Shown here piece after piece: positions 35,301 through 50,300 of a DNA stretch of 64,000 bases. Source of the stretch: Agrypnia vestita. Its lineage: Eukaryota; Arthropoda; Insecta; Trichoptera; Phryganeidae. Every line of letters begins with the position of its first letter. Positions within the stretch are counted from its first letter, which is position 1. Made by a program: the position numbers and the translations under genes. The stretch is taken from assembly GCA_016648135.1 (NCBI GenBank), contig JADDOH010000162.1:208969-272968 (forward strand), written 5' to 3'. The notes beneath the pieces were generated by a model. The model saw nothing but the letters and a program-made list of their open reading frames with translations. It searched no databases and was not told the origin of the DNA.

Positions 35301-38300
35301 TTGTCAATAATAATTTCTGTTCAAAATTGAATAAAAAAACTCCACGGAGGTTTTTTCTACTAGCTATGCCTGTATTAACATATCCTATTTGTACCGGGTC
35401 GAGAGTCCCTTTGCAATTTAAAAAGTAGCTGGCGTTACTAAGACCTTATTAAATAAATGTTAAATATTCAACTATATTAACTAATTGTTATCCAAGGAAG
35501 CACACTTCATAACAAAAAACCTGTGCATAATCATAATTTTTACGAAATATGGAAACCTATAATTATTTAGTGCATTACGAGTATGTATTGACTATGTAAG
35601 TAAGTTCACTCGCGAATGATTCATAATTCACCGCCTTTAAATGTGTTAAATTGTAGAACTAATAATTTTCATGAAAAGGAGCACGAGATTTCATATTTAT
35701 GATTTTAAACAAATTCTGCTACAAAGTGTAACAACTAATTCTGGTATTTTTGTTTCTCGGGCCATACGGTGTTATGAACACACGTCTCGACGTGAATAAC
35801 TTAAATTTATGAGTCCCAAAACAATTCAAAAATTTAGTTTTGTAATACAATATATTTATAATTCTTCACTTAATAACATTTTCCCCAAGTTCCCATGAAT
35901 ATTACACAAAAAAAATATTTATCAATAAGGAAATTAACTCACATTGGTATACTTTTTACAAAAACATGCATCGTGAAGAGTATGTTTTTTTCAAATTAAT
36001 GCCAAATAACTTTTTACAGCATCGATATCAGCAGCATAACCAAAGTAGGTAGTAGGTGCATTGCTGTAAAGACCACATTTGTTATCAATTTAAAAAAATA
36101 TAATTTTTATTTATCTAGCATTGTTACAGTTGATTTCCCATTAATTAAACTGAATATTTATCCAAAGTAAATAAGCATCATTATATTGAAAGGAATTAAG
36201 AAGATCTGAAGAAAGAGTATCATAGTCTATAATCATTATCTATACTAATACATAAAGAGGTAAAGTTTGTAAGTTTGGATGTTGGAGGTAATCTCCGAAA
36301 CTATTCATCAGATTTCAAAAATTGTTTCACCAATATTTCTTACTTTCAGGGTGAACATAGACTATATATTATCCCGTTAAAATAATGGGACTTTTCTGGC
36401 AGATCTATTTTACAACTAGTCATCGAAAAAATGATCGACCGATGCGTTTTTTACGAACGCTACCTTAACGGTATGAGATATTTAAATACTTTCTATAGAG
36501 AAGTTTTAGTTTTTTTATATAACTCAAAAAGTTATATAAAAAAGTCCGCGATGACATGAATATCTATATGTAAAGGTTTATATACGAATTGATAAAATAT
36601 GCGAAGCCGCGGGGGTAAGCTAGTGTTTAATAAATGGAGATGTTCCCTTCACGAACCTGTGCTAATGTAGCTTTCTTCAGTTGTGCAAGGGCGAGTGATT
36701 CGCGTCAGGTTGCTGAGGGATGTGTGGTCACATAGTCGAGGGCCATCATCGTCGCAGTGGTCGGCTAGAATCTTCACCTAAGGATACAAATACCCTTTAA
36801 AACCTAGGAGATTCTTAAGGGGTTACATCGCGCTGGACAAATAAAAATTTGCTAGAAACAGATGTTTGATTACTGACACTTCTTAGGATACATATTGAAC
36901 TTTTATTTTATCAGAAATTTTTTGAAAAAATAATGGCCGCATCATGTCTATTTCCGCCGACTTCCTCCTCACTGAATAACATGCAACTTTCCCCGATACA
37001 CGATTATTCGAAACAAAAAAGAAGATATTAAATTTTCAAAGCAAGGAAACACTTTGTGACTTGACATTATACAACATTTAAAATGAAATTAAATACACAG
37101 TTTTAAACAACTTATTACTTTATATTCGTCAACTAGTTTCGGTTGGTCATAGGTCTTGTTCAGACACGCGGGAATCGTGCGATTGATCGTGCGGTGCCTG
37201 CAACGCAACTGAACGCTGAGGAAAGGCTCCATAGTAATAGAATCGCACAGGTGCCACGCGATTCTATTTTCTAGCGGTTGAGTGGCGGGCATCGCGCGGT
37301 TTGACTAACCACGCGGTTACGTCTGAACGATTACATACATACCTACATAAATAAGACCCGCGCGGATCCCACGCGATTCTGAAACCGCGCGGTTCCCGCT
37401 GTTTCTGAACAAGCCCTTAACCTTCATCAGGACAAGTACAATGTTGTCTATATTACACTTTTGTATACTACCTACATGTAGTCTGTAGTTCACTTAGCCT
37501 GATGAAGGTTGAGACCAAACGAAGCTAGTTGACGAAAATATAGTAATAATTATTTAAAACAAAGTATTTTATTTTATTTTAAATGTAGAACGAAGATTAT
37601 GTACTTATTTAGAAATAAAATGTCTACAATGCGGAAAACGGATTTCTTAATCCGAAGTCATTTGTTAAAAACAATCGTTCATTTTTTTAAGATTTTATTT
37701 TTAAAATTGCTCCAAATTTTACGAAAAACAATTTTTTCCAAATCGAATACGCTACAGCGTAGTGTTTCCACCTAAATGTTATTCTCCAAGGATGTTTTAA
37801 TCCCTTAAAAAAAATTATTTTATTCGTCCTATTGATAAAACTTTACTTTACAATAAAATTGGTTCATCTTCACAACGAATGAATGAATTAATGTTATTCT
37901 TCTACTATTTGTGGGTTTGAAGATTTGATAACCAGAACTTACGTTTGGATCATCAGGCCCACCACCGTCCCAAATCCTGAGCCTTGTGGAACATGCCGCT
38001 GAGCTGTTCTGTCTTGCTTGCTTGCTGTCTCTCGGTGTATCCTTGCCATAATCCGCTCCTCCACCTCTGGAGGCACCTCTGCCCCTCCCTCTCTCAGAAC
38101 CCACCCCCATCCCGAGAACCGAAGGAGGCCCCGGGGGCGGTGGAGGTGGACTGTCTGAGTCCCGGTCTGGGGGAGGTAGCAGCGGATGATGGTAGTAGCT
38201 GACAAAATATAACCAAACCAGATCACCTGTGAAAGATAAAAATGCTTAAAATGATACTCATATATATTATCTGATTGTCAATTATAATAAAAGCTAACAA

Positions 38301-41300
38301 AAAATACTGTTTCAATTGAAAAATTTACACTCTGAAAAGTGACAGATTTTTGCACAGAAAAATTGTTGAATAATTGACAAACATGATCAAGAAATGACAA
38401 TTTCTATTGATAGAATAGGCGTCAACTTTTAAAAGTTTTATAATAATCTTCGCTAAGGATAATTCGTGAATTAAACACTGTTATAACTCTACTTGAGTTA
38501 ATTAGCATTGCTCAAATTTCGAGAGCCTTAAGAAACTTTCATAAACAGGTGAAGACGTAAACTAAAATAAGCAATAATATAAATAACATAAGTTTCTATC
38601 GTCATCTATCGATGAGAATTACTGATACTCTCAAAACTTGAGAAGTGCTAAAAAACTGAAGTAGAGTTATAAAAGCGATTAATTTACAAATTATCCTTGA
38701 CGAAGATATAACAAATCTACTCGATATAAATATGCACTTACCTGGTCTACCGTGAAACGTCCACTCACACGTAGTATTAGGTGGTAAGGTATGCCTTGGA
38801 GATACTAGTCTCCCTCTCCTACCACGGATGGCATCTTCAGATATAGTCACAGCTCCATCGGGAGCAGTACTGGCTGAGGTGGACATCCCAGAAGATGCGT
38901 GAACGTGGAACTCGCAACGTCTCGCCTCCCTGGCAAATTTAGATATAAATAAATATATCTACCCATTGACATTAATTAAAGATTAATAATGTTTAATAAA
39001 CCTAAACATTCATACTAGTTGATGACTTCAAGAAATTGATCGCTCCACCAATATACTAGCAACTGAGTGGCCGATTAGAGGTTTTTTAGCGCATGTATGA
39101 CTTTGTTACGAGTAATGAAGGTACGTAAACCCTAGTTATAGCTAGGAAATAATTCCCTCCTTTTTGGATGGCTAACGGTTTCATAAAAAAAATACAAAAA
39201 AATACAAATGAAATAAACAAAAAATAAATAGCCTTTCTTCTATCGATACGTTAATATAATTTATTGTCAAATATAATTATAAAGCTGACTTTAATACTGA
39301 GCTTTTCTCTTTGTCATTAGGACATGCCCCCATATAATGTACATTAACGAGGAACCCTTCTCTTATTTTGAATGTTGCCCTTAAATAATACTTAAACATT
39401 TATAAGCGTTTAAAAAAGTAATTGTTCCGTTTATAAGCATTAATTTAAAATATCCCAGAGCGACGAAGCGGAGGTATTATAAGCATTAGTATAAAATTAA
39501 ATTTAATGTGATCCCAAAATGGTGTCAGAAGAACGCTTATTTTTGGAATATCACTTGAAATTTTAATATAAAACCATCAAAACACGATAATATTAAAGAT
39601 TCCCTGAATTTAATGGTCCAGCCTTAAAATAAATTTAATATTAGAGTAGCTACGTCCTGCGCTCATTATGCCTCAGGAATACAAGGCAACACGACTACAT
39701 TATGTGATTAGCATTTTCTTTTACTATTATGAAAATGTCTACATTTTTATTAAAAAAAACTTTTACACGACAAGGCAACAAGGCTAAATACCAGAGTATT
39801 ATTCAATAACTTCTTCAATAATAGCTTAATGATTTTGTGGTGACATTATTAATATAATTAATAAGAATATACTATGTTTTCACCATTATTTTTTTGAAAA
39901 CACCAACGTATTTCGGGACCAATGGTCCCTTATATGAGTACGTTCATTAAAAATTAAAAATTCGATCGAGGCTTCAGAGATTTAGCTGTACGCGTAGCTG
40001 GTCAGTTTTCTCTGCATACAAAAAACATAACTCAATGAATAAAGAACCATGTTCATATCGTTTGTCCTTAAAGCGATTGTTCGAGAGCAATTGATGCGAC
40101 AAGTATTCCGTGTTCGCATCTCTATAAAAAAATTGCCTTTGAAAGTTTTAAATGAATTTACTGATTTTTAGACATACACGTGGTATTTAATTTTTTAATA
40201 TTTTAAATAATAATTTAACACATTTTCAAAAAAAAAAAATTTTTGATTTAATATATTAATAATAGTGTGATTGAAGTATGCGTGTCGATATATGTAATTC
40301 CATGAAGCAAAATAGAAAATATATTTCAACGTCTTTCAGAGATGAAATATGAAAATTACGTATCAAACCTACCTAGAGTAATCCAGGCTATCCGAATCTG
40401 CGAAAATGATATCGACATCCAGTTCGAATCCTCTCAAGGGTGAAGTGGCTGTGGCGGAATGTAGAGGGATGCTGAAAGGGGATGAGTGGAAGGCCACTAA
40501 CATCTCAGGACCCCTGCATATTGAAAACGTTTAGCTTAATACACTTAACTCGAAAAACTTAAATTTACAATAGATTATATTACAAATTCTCGTAAAACTA
40601 TTTCTCGTAACATAAAAATAAATATTTTACGTAATTTTAACAGAAAACCCACTCCTGAATGTTATTAATTTTTTTAAACCACATCGTATTACATATAAGG
40701 CGTACCTATCGGAATTTTTCTACTTCTTTAAATGTCACACGGTACCCAATTACCCTTTCTACGGATCTATCAATTTTTGCACATGATCTTACACTTTAAG
40801 ATGGAATGTTGTAGTTAATTAGACTATCTAAAGTGATTTATTTTGTATACGATCTTCATTTTTTAAGTAATACTGCATCCCAAATGTTTACTTTTACTAT
40901 GAATCAACTTCCTTTTTTTATTTGTATTGTATTGTATTGTAAATGTATTGAATTTAACTTCCTTATTGTGTACGAATACAAAATATCTAATATTATTTAT
41001 GGATTTCGCGTTTACATTGTAGAGATTATTCGTGATGATTATTTAATCGGGTGAAAAATATAAGCTATGCTACATCTACGTGACTTCTTCTTGGTTATTT
41101 TAATAAACCTTTGTGATCTGTTGGGAGCTCTTCCGTAAGGGCAGGTTCCATGAGGCTGATTATGTAGTACGATGTAAGGGAGCTTGGTGTTGTCCATTCT
41201 CTGGATGTGATCATACAAGTCCCTACTATTCTGTCTACTGAATCGTATAATGTCTTCAGCCTCACAAATCTCTCATATTCTAATGTTCCTCGAGCGATCC

Positions 41301-44300
41301 CTTAGTGTCATGCATGCTATCATCTTTACTGTCTTAGTTTGTTTAGTCCCAACTGTGTCTGCCCTAGCCTCAACTTCGTCTTGCTCTTTATGGCCTTTAT
41401 CTTAGCTTGGTGGAATTTTATATTACTACCTAAGTTTCCAGAGTTACAGAATCTCTCGTCGATAGTTGAAGATGATATGACTTAAGTAGTCATGTATAAA
41501 ATTATAATTAAACTCATCTACAGGTAATATAATTAATGTTTTTTCACCAATTTAATGATCTACAAAATATCTTATTTATACGATGTTTTAGCCTTTCTCT
41601 ACAATCTTTATTTCTTTTCCAGATCATTAGACTTAATAACTGCACCGTATTTAATATGCTTCTTTTGGTTTTTACGCTGTTTTAAGAGTGTTTATAAGGT
41701 AGTTCAATATTTAATTATTACTATTATGTATCTTCTTTTTAGATTATAAATATTAGCTAAATTTTTGCTTATGTTAAAATGGAAAACATTGCCCACCTTG
41801 ACACGGACTTTGGTTTAATAAACGGGAAAGTAAATACATGGAAAAAATGCGTAATTCTTAATGAATGCATTAAATAATTATCGTTACAACAACTCATCCC
41901 GCATGTAAAATATATACTCTCGTATATTAACGGGCTTTTCATTCCAGTCCAGTTTGGAGCTCGTCATCAATGCAAATTTACTAATCGAAACCTTTTAAAC
42001 TATTTGTATCATAGCATGTAAGCATGTTTCATTTATTACCGTAAGCGTTGAATTTTTAGTGATACAATTTTTTTATGAACTTATGTAAAAACCTTTAAAT
42101 AGCGTAAATTAATTCTATTATATTAATATTAGCTAAAAACTAACTAACTTAAAGTAGACAAATAAAATACTGAAAAATTAGCTAACAAAAGGCCAAATAA
42201 CTATCAGAGGTGACATCTAATAAAAAGTTATGAAATTTCTAAGAGATATTTTATTTGAATATACTATGCTATTAAAAATGTTCTTAGGTTTTCACGGCTA
42301 TTCAGAATCTTATATGTATAGTTTTCTGAGATATTCTGCCATTTATATGTGACCTCTCTGGCCAATGTTTCTCATGTAAAATATTGTAAAAAAATTTAAT
42401 TTCAGAAAGATGAAATATCAATAAATGAAATAAAATTAAACTTTTTGCCTGTTTTAAGCATAAGGATCATAAAAACAAATACAACAATGATACATCTACC
42501 GTCCGTGTACAGTAGGTAGGTATATCGTTTCAACTCAATGCTTAGCTGATGTAGCAAAAAAATGTCCCTTTTAGAGAAACTTATTATTAATGTATAAATC
42601 AAAGAGTATTTTTAAAGACCTTGAAACAACCCTCGGCAGCCAATCACCGCCGCAGTATTTGACCAGAACAGGATCATTTGTGGAGCCTCCATCATAAAAT
42701 ATGAGATGATCCCTTTCTCCAGTGCATTCCTTCCAGGCCTTAAGAGCTCTACCTGTCTTGTTCATGCTAGAACAAAAGTATTAATACAATATTAATTATT
42801 CAATTAAAAAAACTTATAAACATAATAATTTAATTGTCTGTTTGTTCGGTCTGTCGGTTCATAAATTTGTAACTTGCTGGAATTAAAACTCTAGATAATT
42901 AGAGAGTCACACGCTATCAGCGCGCGGCTCAAGCAAAACGGAAAGGTCGAAATAACACAGTCTTTTTATATTATTATTTTATTATATTTAGTTTTAGTTT
43001 TAAGCGAATAGTCAATTTAAGAAAGAACAAATAATTTTCTAATAACAAATTTTTAGCTTCAAAATCCTGCAATTATTGTGTGCCGAAAATTTTCACGGTG
43101 TATGGCTAGTATAAAAATAAAAAATATTTATTATTTCAATTACATATTTTAAACGATATACGTTTACGCTTCAAATAAAGCATATTTTAACATGAAAACT
43201 ATAGTAGAAAAGCTAAAAACCGCCCATCCGCGTTACACAACCAAAACTAGACCATTATATCTATAATAAGGAACAATAGCGCGAGACAAATATAGATATA
43301 CCATAAATATATGTCATATAATACGACAACTATCTGTATTGTATTGAGCATGAGACAAATATATACCATAAATATATGGCCATATAATACGATAACTATC
43401 TGTATTGAAATAAGATCTGTTATAATATATATTGCGGAAAAGTGTTCACGTATCGCGTATAAATAAAACTTCTGTTTGATCTGAGAATGTTCTGAGGTTT
43501 TCACGGCCACTCAGAATCTTCAAGTTTGTGTTTACTGGGGTATTATGCTGTGTTGTTACGACCTTTCACATCAGCCCTGATGATGGAGCCTGCAATGGGA
43601 TCCGAAAGGTCGTAAAAACACGGCATAATACCCCAGTAAACACAAACTTAAAGATTCTATTTGATCTTTTAATTTAATAGTGCATCGAGGGGCGGCCATA
43701 GAGACGGCCTCTGGATTGTCTCTGTATTAATGACTGATATTGAGATTTTGAACTGGAGAAATCAGATTGTTTTGAAATCAGTTAAAAAAGACAAAAACTC
43801 AAAACCGTGTGTACGACATTTGATTTGACCACAAAAGTCGTCACAAATATTTATTTTAAAATATTATAAAAACAGAAGACAATTAAATTACATATATATT
43901 CTGATTTGACTCCTGCTTGAGAGACTTGAATTCCCTTAAATAACCAATGGAACATCAATGGTTGATGAGCTGATATTTAATCTTTGATATACAACAGACG
44001 TGAACTAAGGTGCAAAACTACGAAAGCTGAGAGTCGTCTCCAAAAAATCTCATAGGAGCAAACTCCATATCTCAGAGATTGTTCCGAGTTGAAAATCTCA
44101 TCCACGGACACAGGCCATTATATCTACAATAAGTAACAATAAACATAGTTTTCGGCAAAATTAATAAGTTAATTTTATTATTCCAAGGATTGGTAAATCT
44201 GAATCATGATGTTAAATATTAACAAAATAATTATTCAAAATAAAATAAAACCATAAAAGTAATTTTATGTTTTCCATTATTGCGAAAATGTCGAATCAAC

Positions 44301-47300
44301 AAAACTGTATTAATATATTTTCTTGAATCCTGAAAATCGTTGAATAAGATCTAAGATTACGTGCCATTAAAGGATACAAAATATTTACATAGTGAAAATT
44401 AGTTCACACTTAAATTTCTAATCTCGATGCGATTACGATCACGATTGAGGTGCTCGACACTCAGTATCGGAAAAACACTTAGTCCGCTCAAAAGGAAACT
44501 TAAAGAAACGGTAAATTTTGTAGAGGCACTAAAAGCTTACACCAGCGAAGCTGCTGGACTGGCAAAAAATAATACAAAGAAATAATTGCATAAAATAGCG
44601 AGTTACGAAAATATATCACCATTTTCCGTGAGGCGTATTTTTTAACTGAAGATCTTTTTGAAAATTCTTAAACCCGTGAATTTTTCGAGAATATGAGTCT
44701 TTGTGGAAGTATCTTTGTTATTATTTGTAAAACCAGGCATTAAATCGAACAGAAAATTTATGAACAAAATTAGGTATTGCGTTTTGTCTCCAGAGGAATC
44801 ATTAATTTAAATTAAATTAATTAAAATAAATTTAAAATGTCTCACACAGATGAAGCCATTTATTAGAGAAAGTAGATTGGAATTCTTTTTTTTAGCGTTT
44901 TGTCTTATATTGGATATATTTAATTACGCTGTTGCGCTCGTTTTCATATAATTATATTTTAAAATTATTTAAATATTGCTTTAATTCCTTTTTATATTCT
45001 ATGAAGGTGATTTTTTTTATATATTTTTACTAGCGGTCTCTATCACAAATATATGTATTTTGTTTTTAATATTAAAAATCTTTTTTCTGTATTTTTGTAT
45101 AAATTAATAAATACGAGTACATTTTCATTTTTGTTTTGAAGATTCGATTTTTTTCGAAAATGTTATTGTGTCATCAAACATAATCCATTTTTCTACAATG
45201 TTTTAAGTAATCAACCTCATTTGCGAAAAATTGATTTCATAATATCATTACTTTATTACAGTTGTGGTCAAAGAACTCAAATCATTCTTACCTGGCCATC
45301 GAGATCGATCTCTTCATTTGCATCTTATGTTCAGCCTCCTGCCGAACAGCTATCATGGCGTGCTTGCACGTGGGGACAGTCTTCTGTCTCAGACTCCAGT
45401 AGCAGGTTACATTTCTAAACAAAGAAACAATATTAAACATTGTTGACTCCTTGTTGATAATGTTCCATTTCGTTTTATACTTTTTTCACAAATTCGAAAA
45501 TGGCATTTGACTAATCGAACAGAATATTCTGGAACCGCCAAGTATTGAGATGTTTTTTTTTGTGAGCATTATGTATGTATGTACATGCATCTATTTTGCA
45601 TTTCCTCCACCACCACATACCTACCTGAAATTTTGGTGCACATTGGGACATTTTTTTAGCAAATTTTCAAAAAAATGGCCACGTCATGTCCATTTCTGTG
45701 CAGCTCCTTCTTCGTGACCGAGATGCAACATTCCCCTGTTCAAATGTATTTGTTATAAAAAATATGGTCAGTTTTTTATATTGAAATGAAATATCTAAAA
45801 TGTCATCATCAAAATAAATCATTTCCGATCTGGAACAAATGTTTTTTATTAAATTAGTAGCAATTTGAAAAAAAAATATGCGAATGATATTGACAAAAGC
45901 CTTTGATTAAAAAATCCTATTGCTACCGTGGTACTTTTAGCCTGGCCACCCTGACCCAGAAGGGGAAGGAGGATCGGCATATAAAGATGTGAGCGCATAC
46001 CGTGGTACTTTTAGCCTGGCCACCCTGACCCAGAAGGGGAAGGAGGATCGGCATATAAAGATGTGAGCGCATGGGCGCGCTTTCTTTCTTCTCCTTCCCG
46101 TCCACGTATTTACAAGGTCACGGTGGTTAGTTTCGGTCCACAACATGTATTTATACAATAAAACAGAACACTATACTGCCGCCTGCTCTTTCCTTAAAAC
46201 AAACCCCCTATTCCCAAAATAGGAATACACTACAGCAACATTTTTGATATTTCATTGCAAGGTTCATTATCATCCGTGATGATGGACCTCGCAATCGCAT
46301 CCGAAACGTCAGTCAGAGTGATTATAAATATAGTTATATATACGGCAGAATACCTCAAAAAAGTTCGATATTGCTGAGACCAATGTGTTAATCGTTGGTG
46401 TGTTCTTACTTTTGTAATTTGATTCGTTTGGAGTCGCAACTCCCTAACGTAGTAAAATCAAAATAAATAATATTAATGCAATATTTAAAGTGTTACGGCC
46501 ACTACACACAATTCTGCGGTCATGCAGAAATTGAGACCAGGGCTGGATTAGCAGTGGGTAGTGTTCGTGAAACGAGAGTGACATTTCAATTCTCATCTAA
46601 CTGACGTCATAGCCATAAATTAATTTTCACTACATACGATGATTGCGAAACCATGGCCAACGTTTCGTTTATCAAAATATTCCTCATATTTTTAATATAT
46701 TGAGCTTAAAATACTTTCAGATTTAAGATTTATTTTTGAGATTGTGTTATTCATTACGAAACGATATGATTTAAGATCTTTGATTCATGATATGAGTAAT
46801 CAAATCAAAATACGTTAAACAAATCAACATTTCATTTTTTACTAAATGAGACGTATCTTGATTTTAGATAAAATTACATTACTTCAAAGAAAAATAAGGA
46901 ATGGAAAATTCACAAGAAAAAAAAAGGAATGGTTGATGAAAAGATAGTAAAAAAGGCATAGAGCGGTAAATGAAATGGCAATTGAACCGGTGAAAGAAAT
47001 GCTACAGAAAATCTAAGAATAGCGTTCCTCACGTATTTATCCCGGTTTTCCTGGTAAAAAGCGTCGTATCGAAAATGAATATATCCGACATCCAAATTCA
47101 TAATGCTTCTTTATTGCAATTGAAAGTCGCAATGTAGGTATCTATTCTAAAAACAAAATGTCTTATTACATCCTTCGTCTTTTTCCGAAAAATGATTTTC
47201 AATTTAATACTTGTTACGTAGGCCTATGATTTTATAATGAATCGAATTGATTTTTCTACACTTTCTGTAATTTAATTTGGTTCTATACTTTTTAATTTCT

Positions 47301-50300
47301 AAACTGATATTAATTATTTGATTGAAGAACAGGGGCGTGCAGTGCAAACATTACAGCATGATTTTTATGTAACCTTTATGTTTATTTATGGTTGACATTT
47401 AATTTAAATAACTGTTATACAGCTAAAAATTGGTGTTATACACTAAAACTCAAAAACCTGCCCAGGAGCTACTTGAGTGGTAATTCCAAAAAAAATAAAG
47501 TAAAAATAATGAAAAATGTAAATTTGGATTCTTAATAAATAAAAAAAGGTATTTCTGATTTTTTTAATATTAAATCAAAGAGTGATTTTGTGAACGTCAC
47601 TTGATTATTACAACATGTTTGTACAAATAAATTATTGTGGCGGATTAAATATAATCTTATTTTTGATGACATATTTATTGACAAATAATGAGACTGGATT
47701 ACTCCAATTGCGAAAATCTAACATACATATCGCTCATGATAAAACAATACCTCATAATGTACAGATCCACAAATTCATTTAACACAAACTATCACCACAT
47801 TGAAATTTTCAACGCAACAATAAGAAACATAAAACAAACAATATCTACACTACCGCACCCAAACTAATTTGTACATTATATCTTCCCTTCTACTCCCTTC
47901 CCACATTACCCTCCACCCTCTTCACTCGCTATTAAAGTAAGTTAAAGTAAATTTTTATATTCAGTGGAAAATTTGTAATTGGCATAACTGTAAAAACGAT
48001 TATTTCATATTTTTAAGATTGTTGTTTTACTGTTAATTTTCCCCAAAACAAAATACATAAATAAATAAGTCATTTAATACAGATTTTACAGGAAAGGCAA
48101 AGAACTGCATAAAATTTTGTTTCTTAACAGTTAATAGAATAGGACGAATTGTTTTAATGGAATAAGAGACATAGAAAATTTGTAATTGGCATAACTGTAA
48201 AAACATTATTTCATATTTTTAAGATTGTTGTAAATTTTCCCCAAAACAAAATACATAAATAAATAAGTCATTTAATACAGATTTTACAGGAAAGGCAAAG
48301 AACTGCATAAAATTTTGTTTCTTAACAGTTAATAGAATAGGACGACATTTTTTTTAAGATACAAGCTTTTGCCAGATTACACATTTTAAAGACAAATACA
48401 CAAAAAAACTTGATTACTAAACTTGAAGATTCTAAGATCACCGCTTAAAAGTTAAAAAAAAAGAAATTAAAAATGGTACAAATTGTCATAAGAAAGAATA
48501 ATTATCGAAAAATATTTAGTCAACACCGAGGTACGAACTTTCCCTTTGAATAAATTTTTAGTAATTTTATTACATATTAATTAAAAATTACGTTATTTAC
48601 TTAATAAAATGAACGTTCATATTAGTAAGTCGAAAAGATTTATCAATATGTTAGAAACTTGGGAATACAGTCGTGAATTATATCACACCGTGAATTTCAA
48701 GAATAACACGAAACATTCATCAGCCATTGTGGATGCGAGAAATTAATTATTCCTAACCAAAGAGAAGATATTTGAGATCAAATTTGCCAGTACGGCAAAA
48801 CTCCAATTTCATATGTAAGGACCTAATATAAATTAAAAATGTACGTTATTTACTTAAATAAATGAACGTTCATATTAGTAAGTCGAAAAGATTTATCAAT
48901 ATGTTAGAAACTTGGGAATACAGTCGTCAATTATATCACACCGTGAATTTCATAGCCACAAGAATAACACGAAACATTCATCAGCCATTGTGGATGCGAG
49001 ATTAATTATTCTCGTGTCATAACATATCAATCCATGCTCTGGATTTCCATACAATGTTAGTATTTCATAATGGTTTTCTGAATAATATATTAATTTGGTG
49101 TGTGTATAACCTTTACCAACGTAAAACTACATCCTAGCGTTATTAAACATAACACAGCCTTCATGATTTAGCTATATATAGCACATTAATGTATATAAGT
49201 TTACACTCAATTAAATTTTGTAATACACACACGTTATTTTTGTTATTAGGTCACCACTATAATTTCGAGAGGAGCAGTCAGTTGTAATTAATAACTAACA
49301 TAAATACAGAATTTTGTCAATTTATTCAGGTGGGGCAGGGTCGCGTCGTGTAGAAGGTTTTTTAGATCATTAACGAAACAAGCGTAAAATGGTAGACGTA
49401 TTTTGGAATTTCATATTATGATTTGTTCACACTTAATAAATATTTTATGATAATGATGTTAATAATTAACTGATAAATAAAAAATACTTCGTTTTGACGG
49501 TAAAAAAAATAAGTTCACTCATATTCGTCGGTATTGTAATATAACTAATACATGCTGAAATTTTATATTTTCAGTTATCTGAAAACATAGTGACTATTAT
49601 TTACTGCACAAAAAATGATCCCACTTAGATGTTCAATGTTCCGAATCTAACATATATCAAAGTAGTCAAATAAAAGTTTGAAGCAGATTCACAATTTGTG
49701 TAATTTTTTATTTTGTAAAACCAAAAGTATAAACTTCTACATATTTTCTTTTCACGAATATAATTTGAAATTATTTATCAATTTACTTTTATAATTTTCA
49801 AAATATGCTTTTTTTTCTAAAAAATAGATATGCTCACGCGGAATAGGTGTCGCATCAATATTTCCAAACTATGCTATGAACTGTGCTATGAAAATAGGAC
49901 TGACTTGATGGTGTCCTGAAATGGGCTCCAACCTCCGACCACCAGATCACTTGACTAGCATCATGACCACCCCAACAATTTATGCAGTGCATTGGTATGG
50001 AGGATGATTTATGAATAAAATACTCATATTATTTATATAAAAATAATAATTGAATTCTTAGTAATAATGTACGCAAGTATTAGAATGAACCTGTGAATAT
50101 ATCCATTTTTTTCACACTTTCGACAAAGTACTTCAAGCAGCGGGCAAAAACCCGTCGTACACAATGTTTAGCTGAATCAAGTGAATTTATATAGGAATAT
50201 ATTCGCGAAAAAAACCTGAAATAATATTTATAATACAAAAATATGAAGTTTTGGAAATTATTTTAAAAAATAGTGCATTTTCAGTAATTTTCTAAGGAAT

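Noticed and set aside
37939..38226. 95-residue minus frame with a hydrophobic start resembling a signal peptide
   Set aside because: Wrong frame of exon F; only the frame reading GDLVWLYFVSYY joins both neighbours in phase and continues CUB2.
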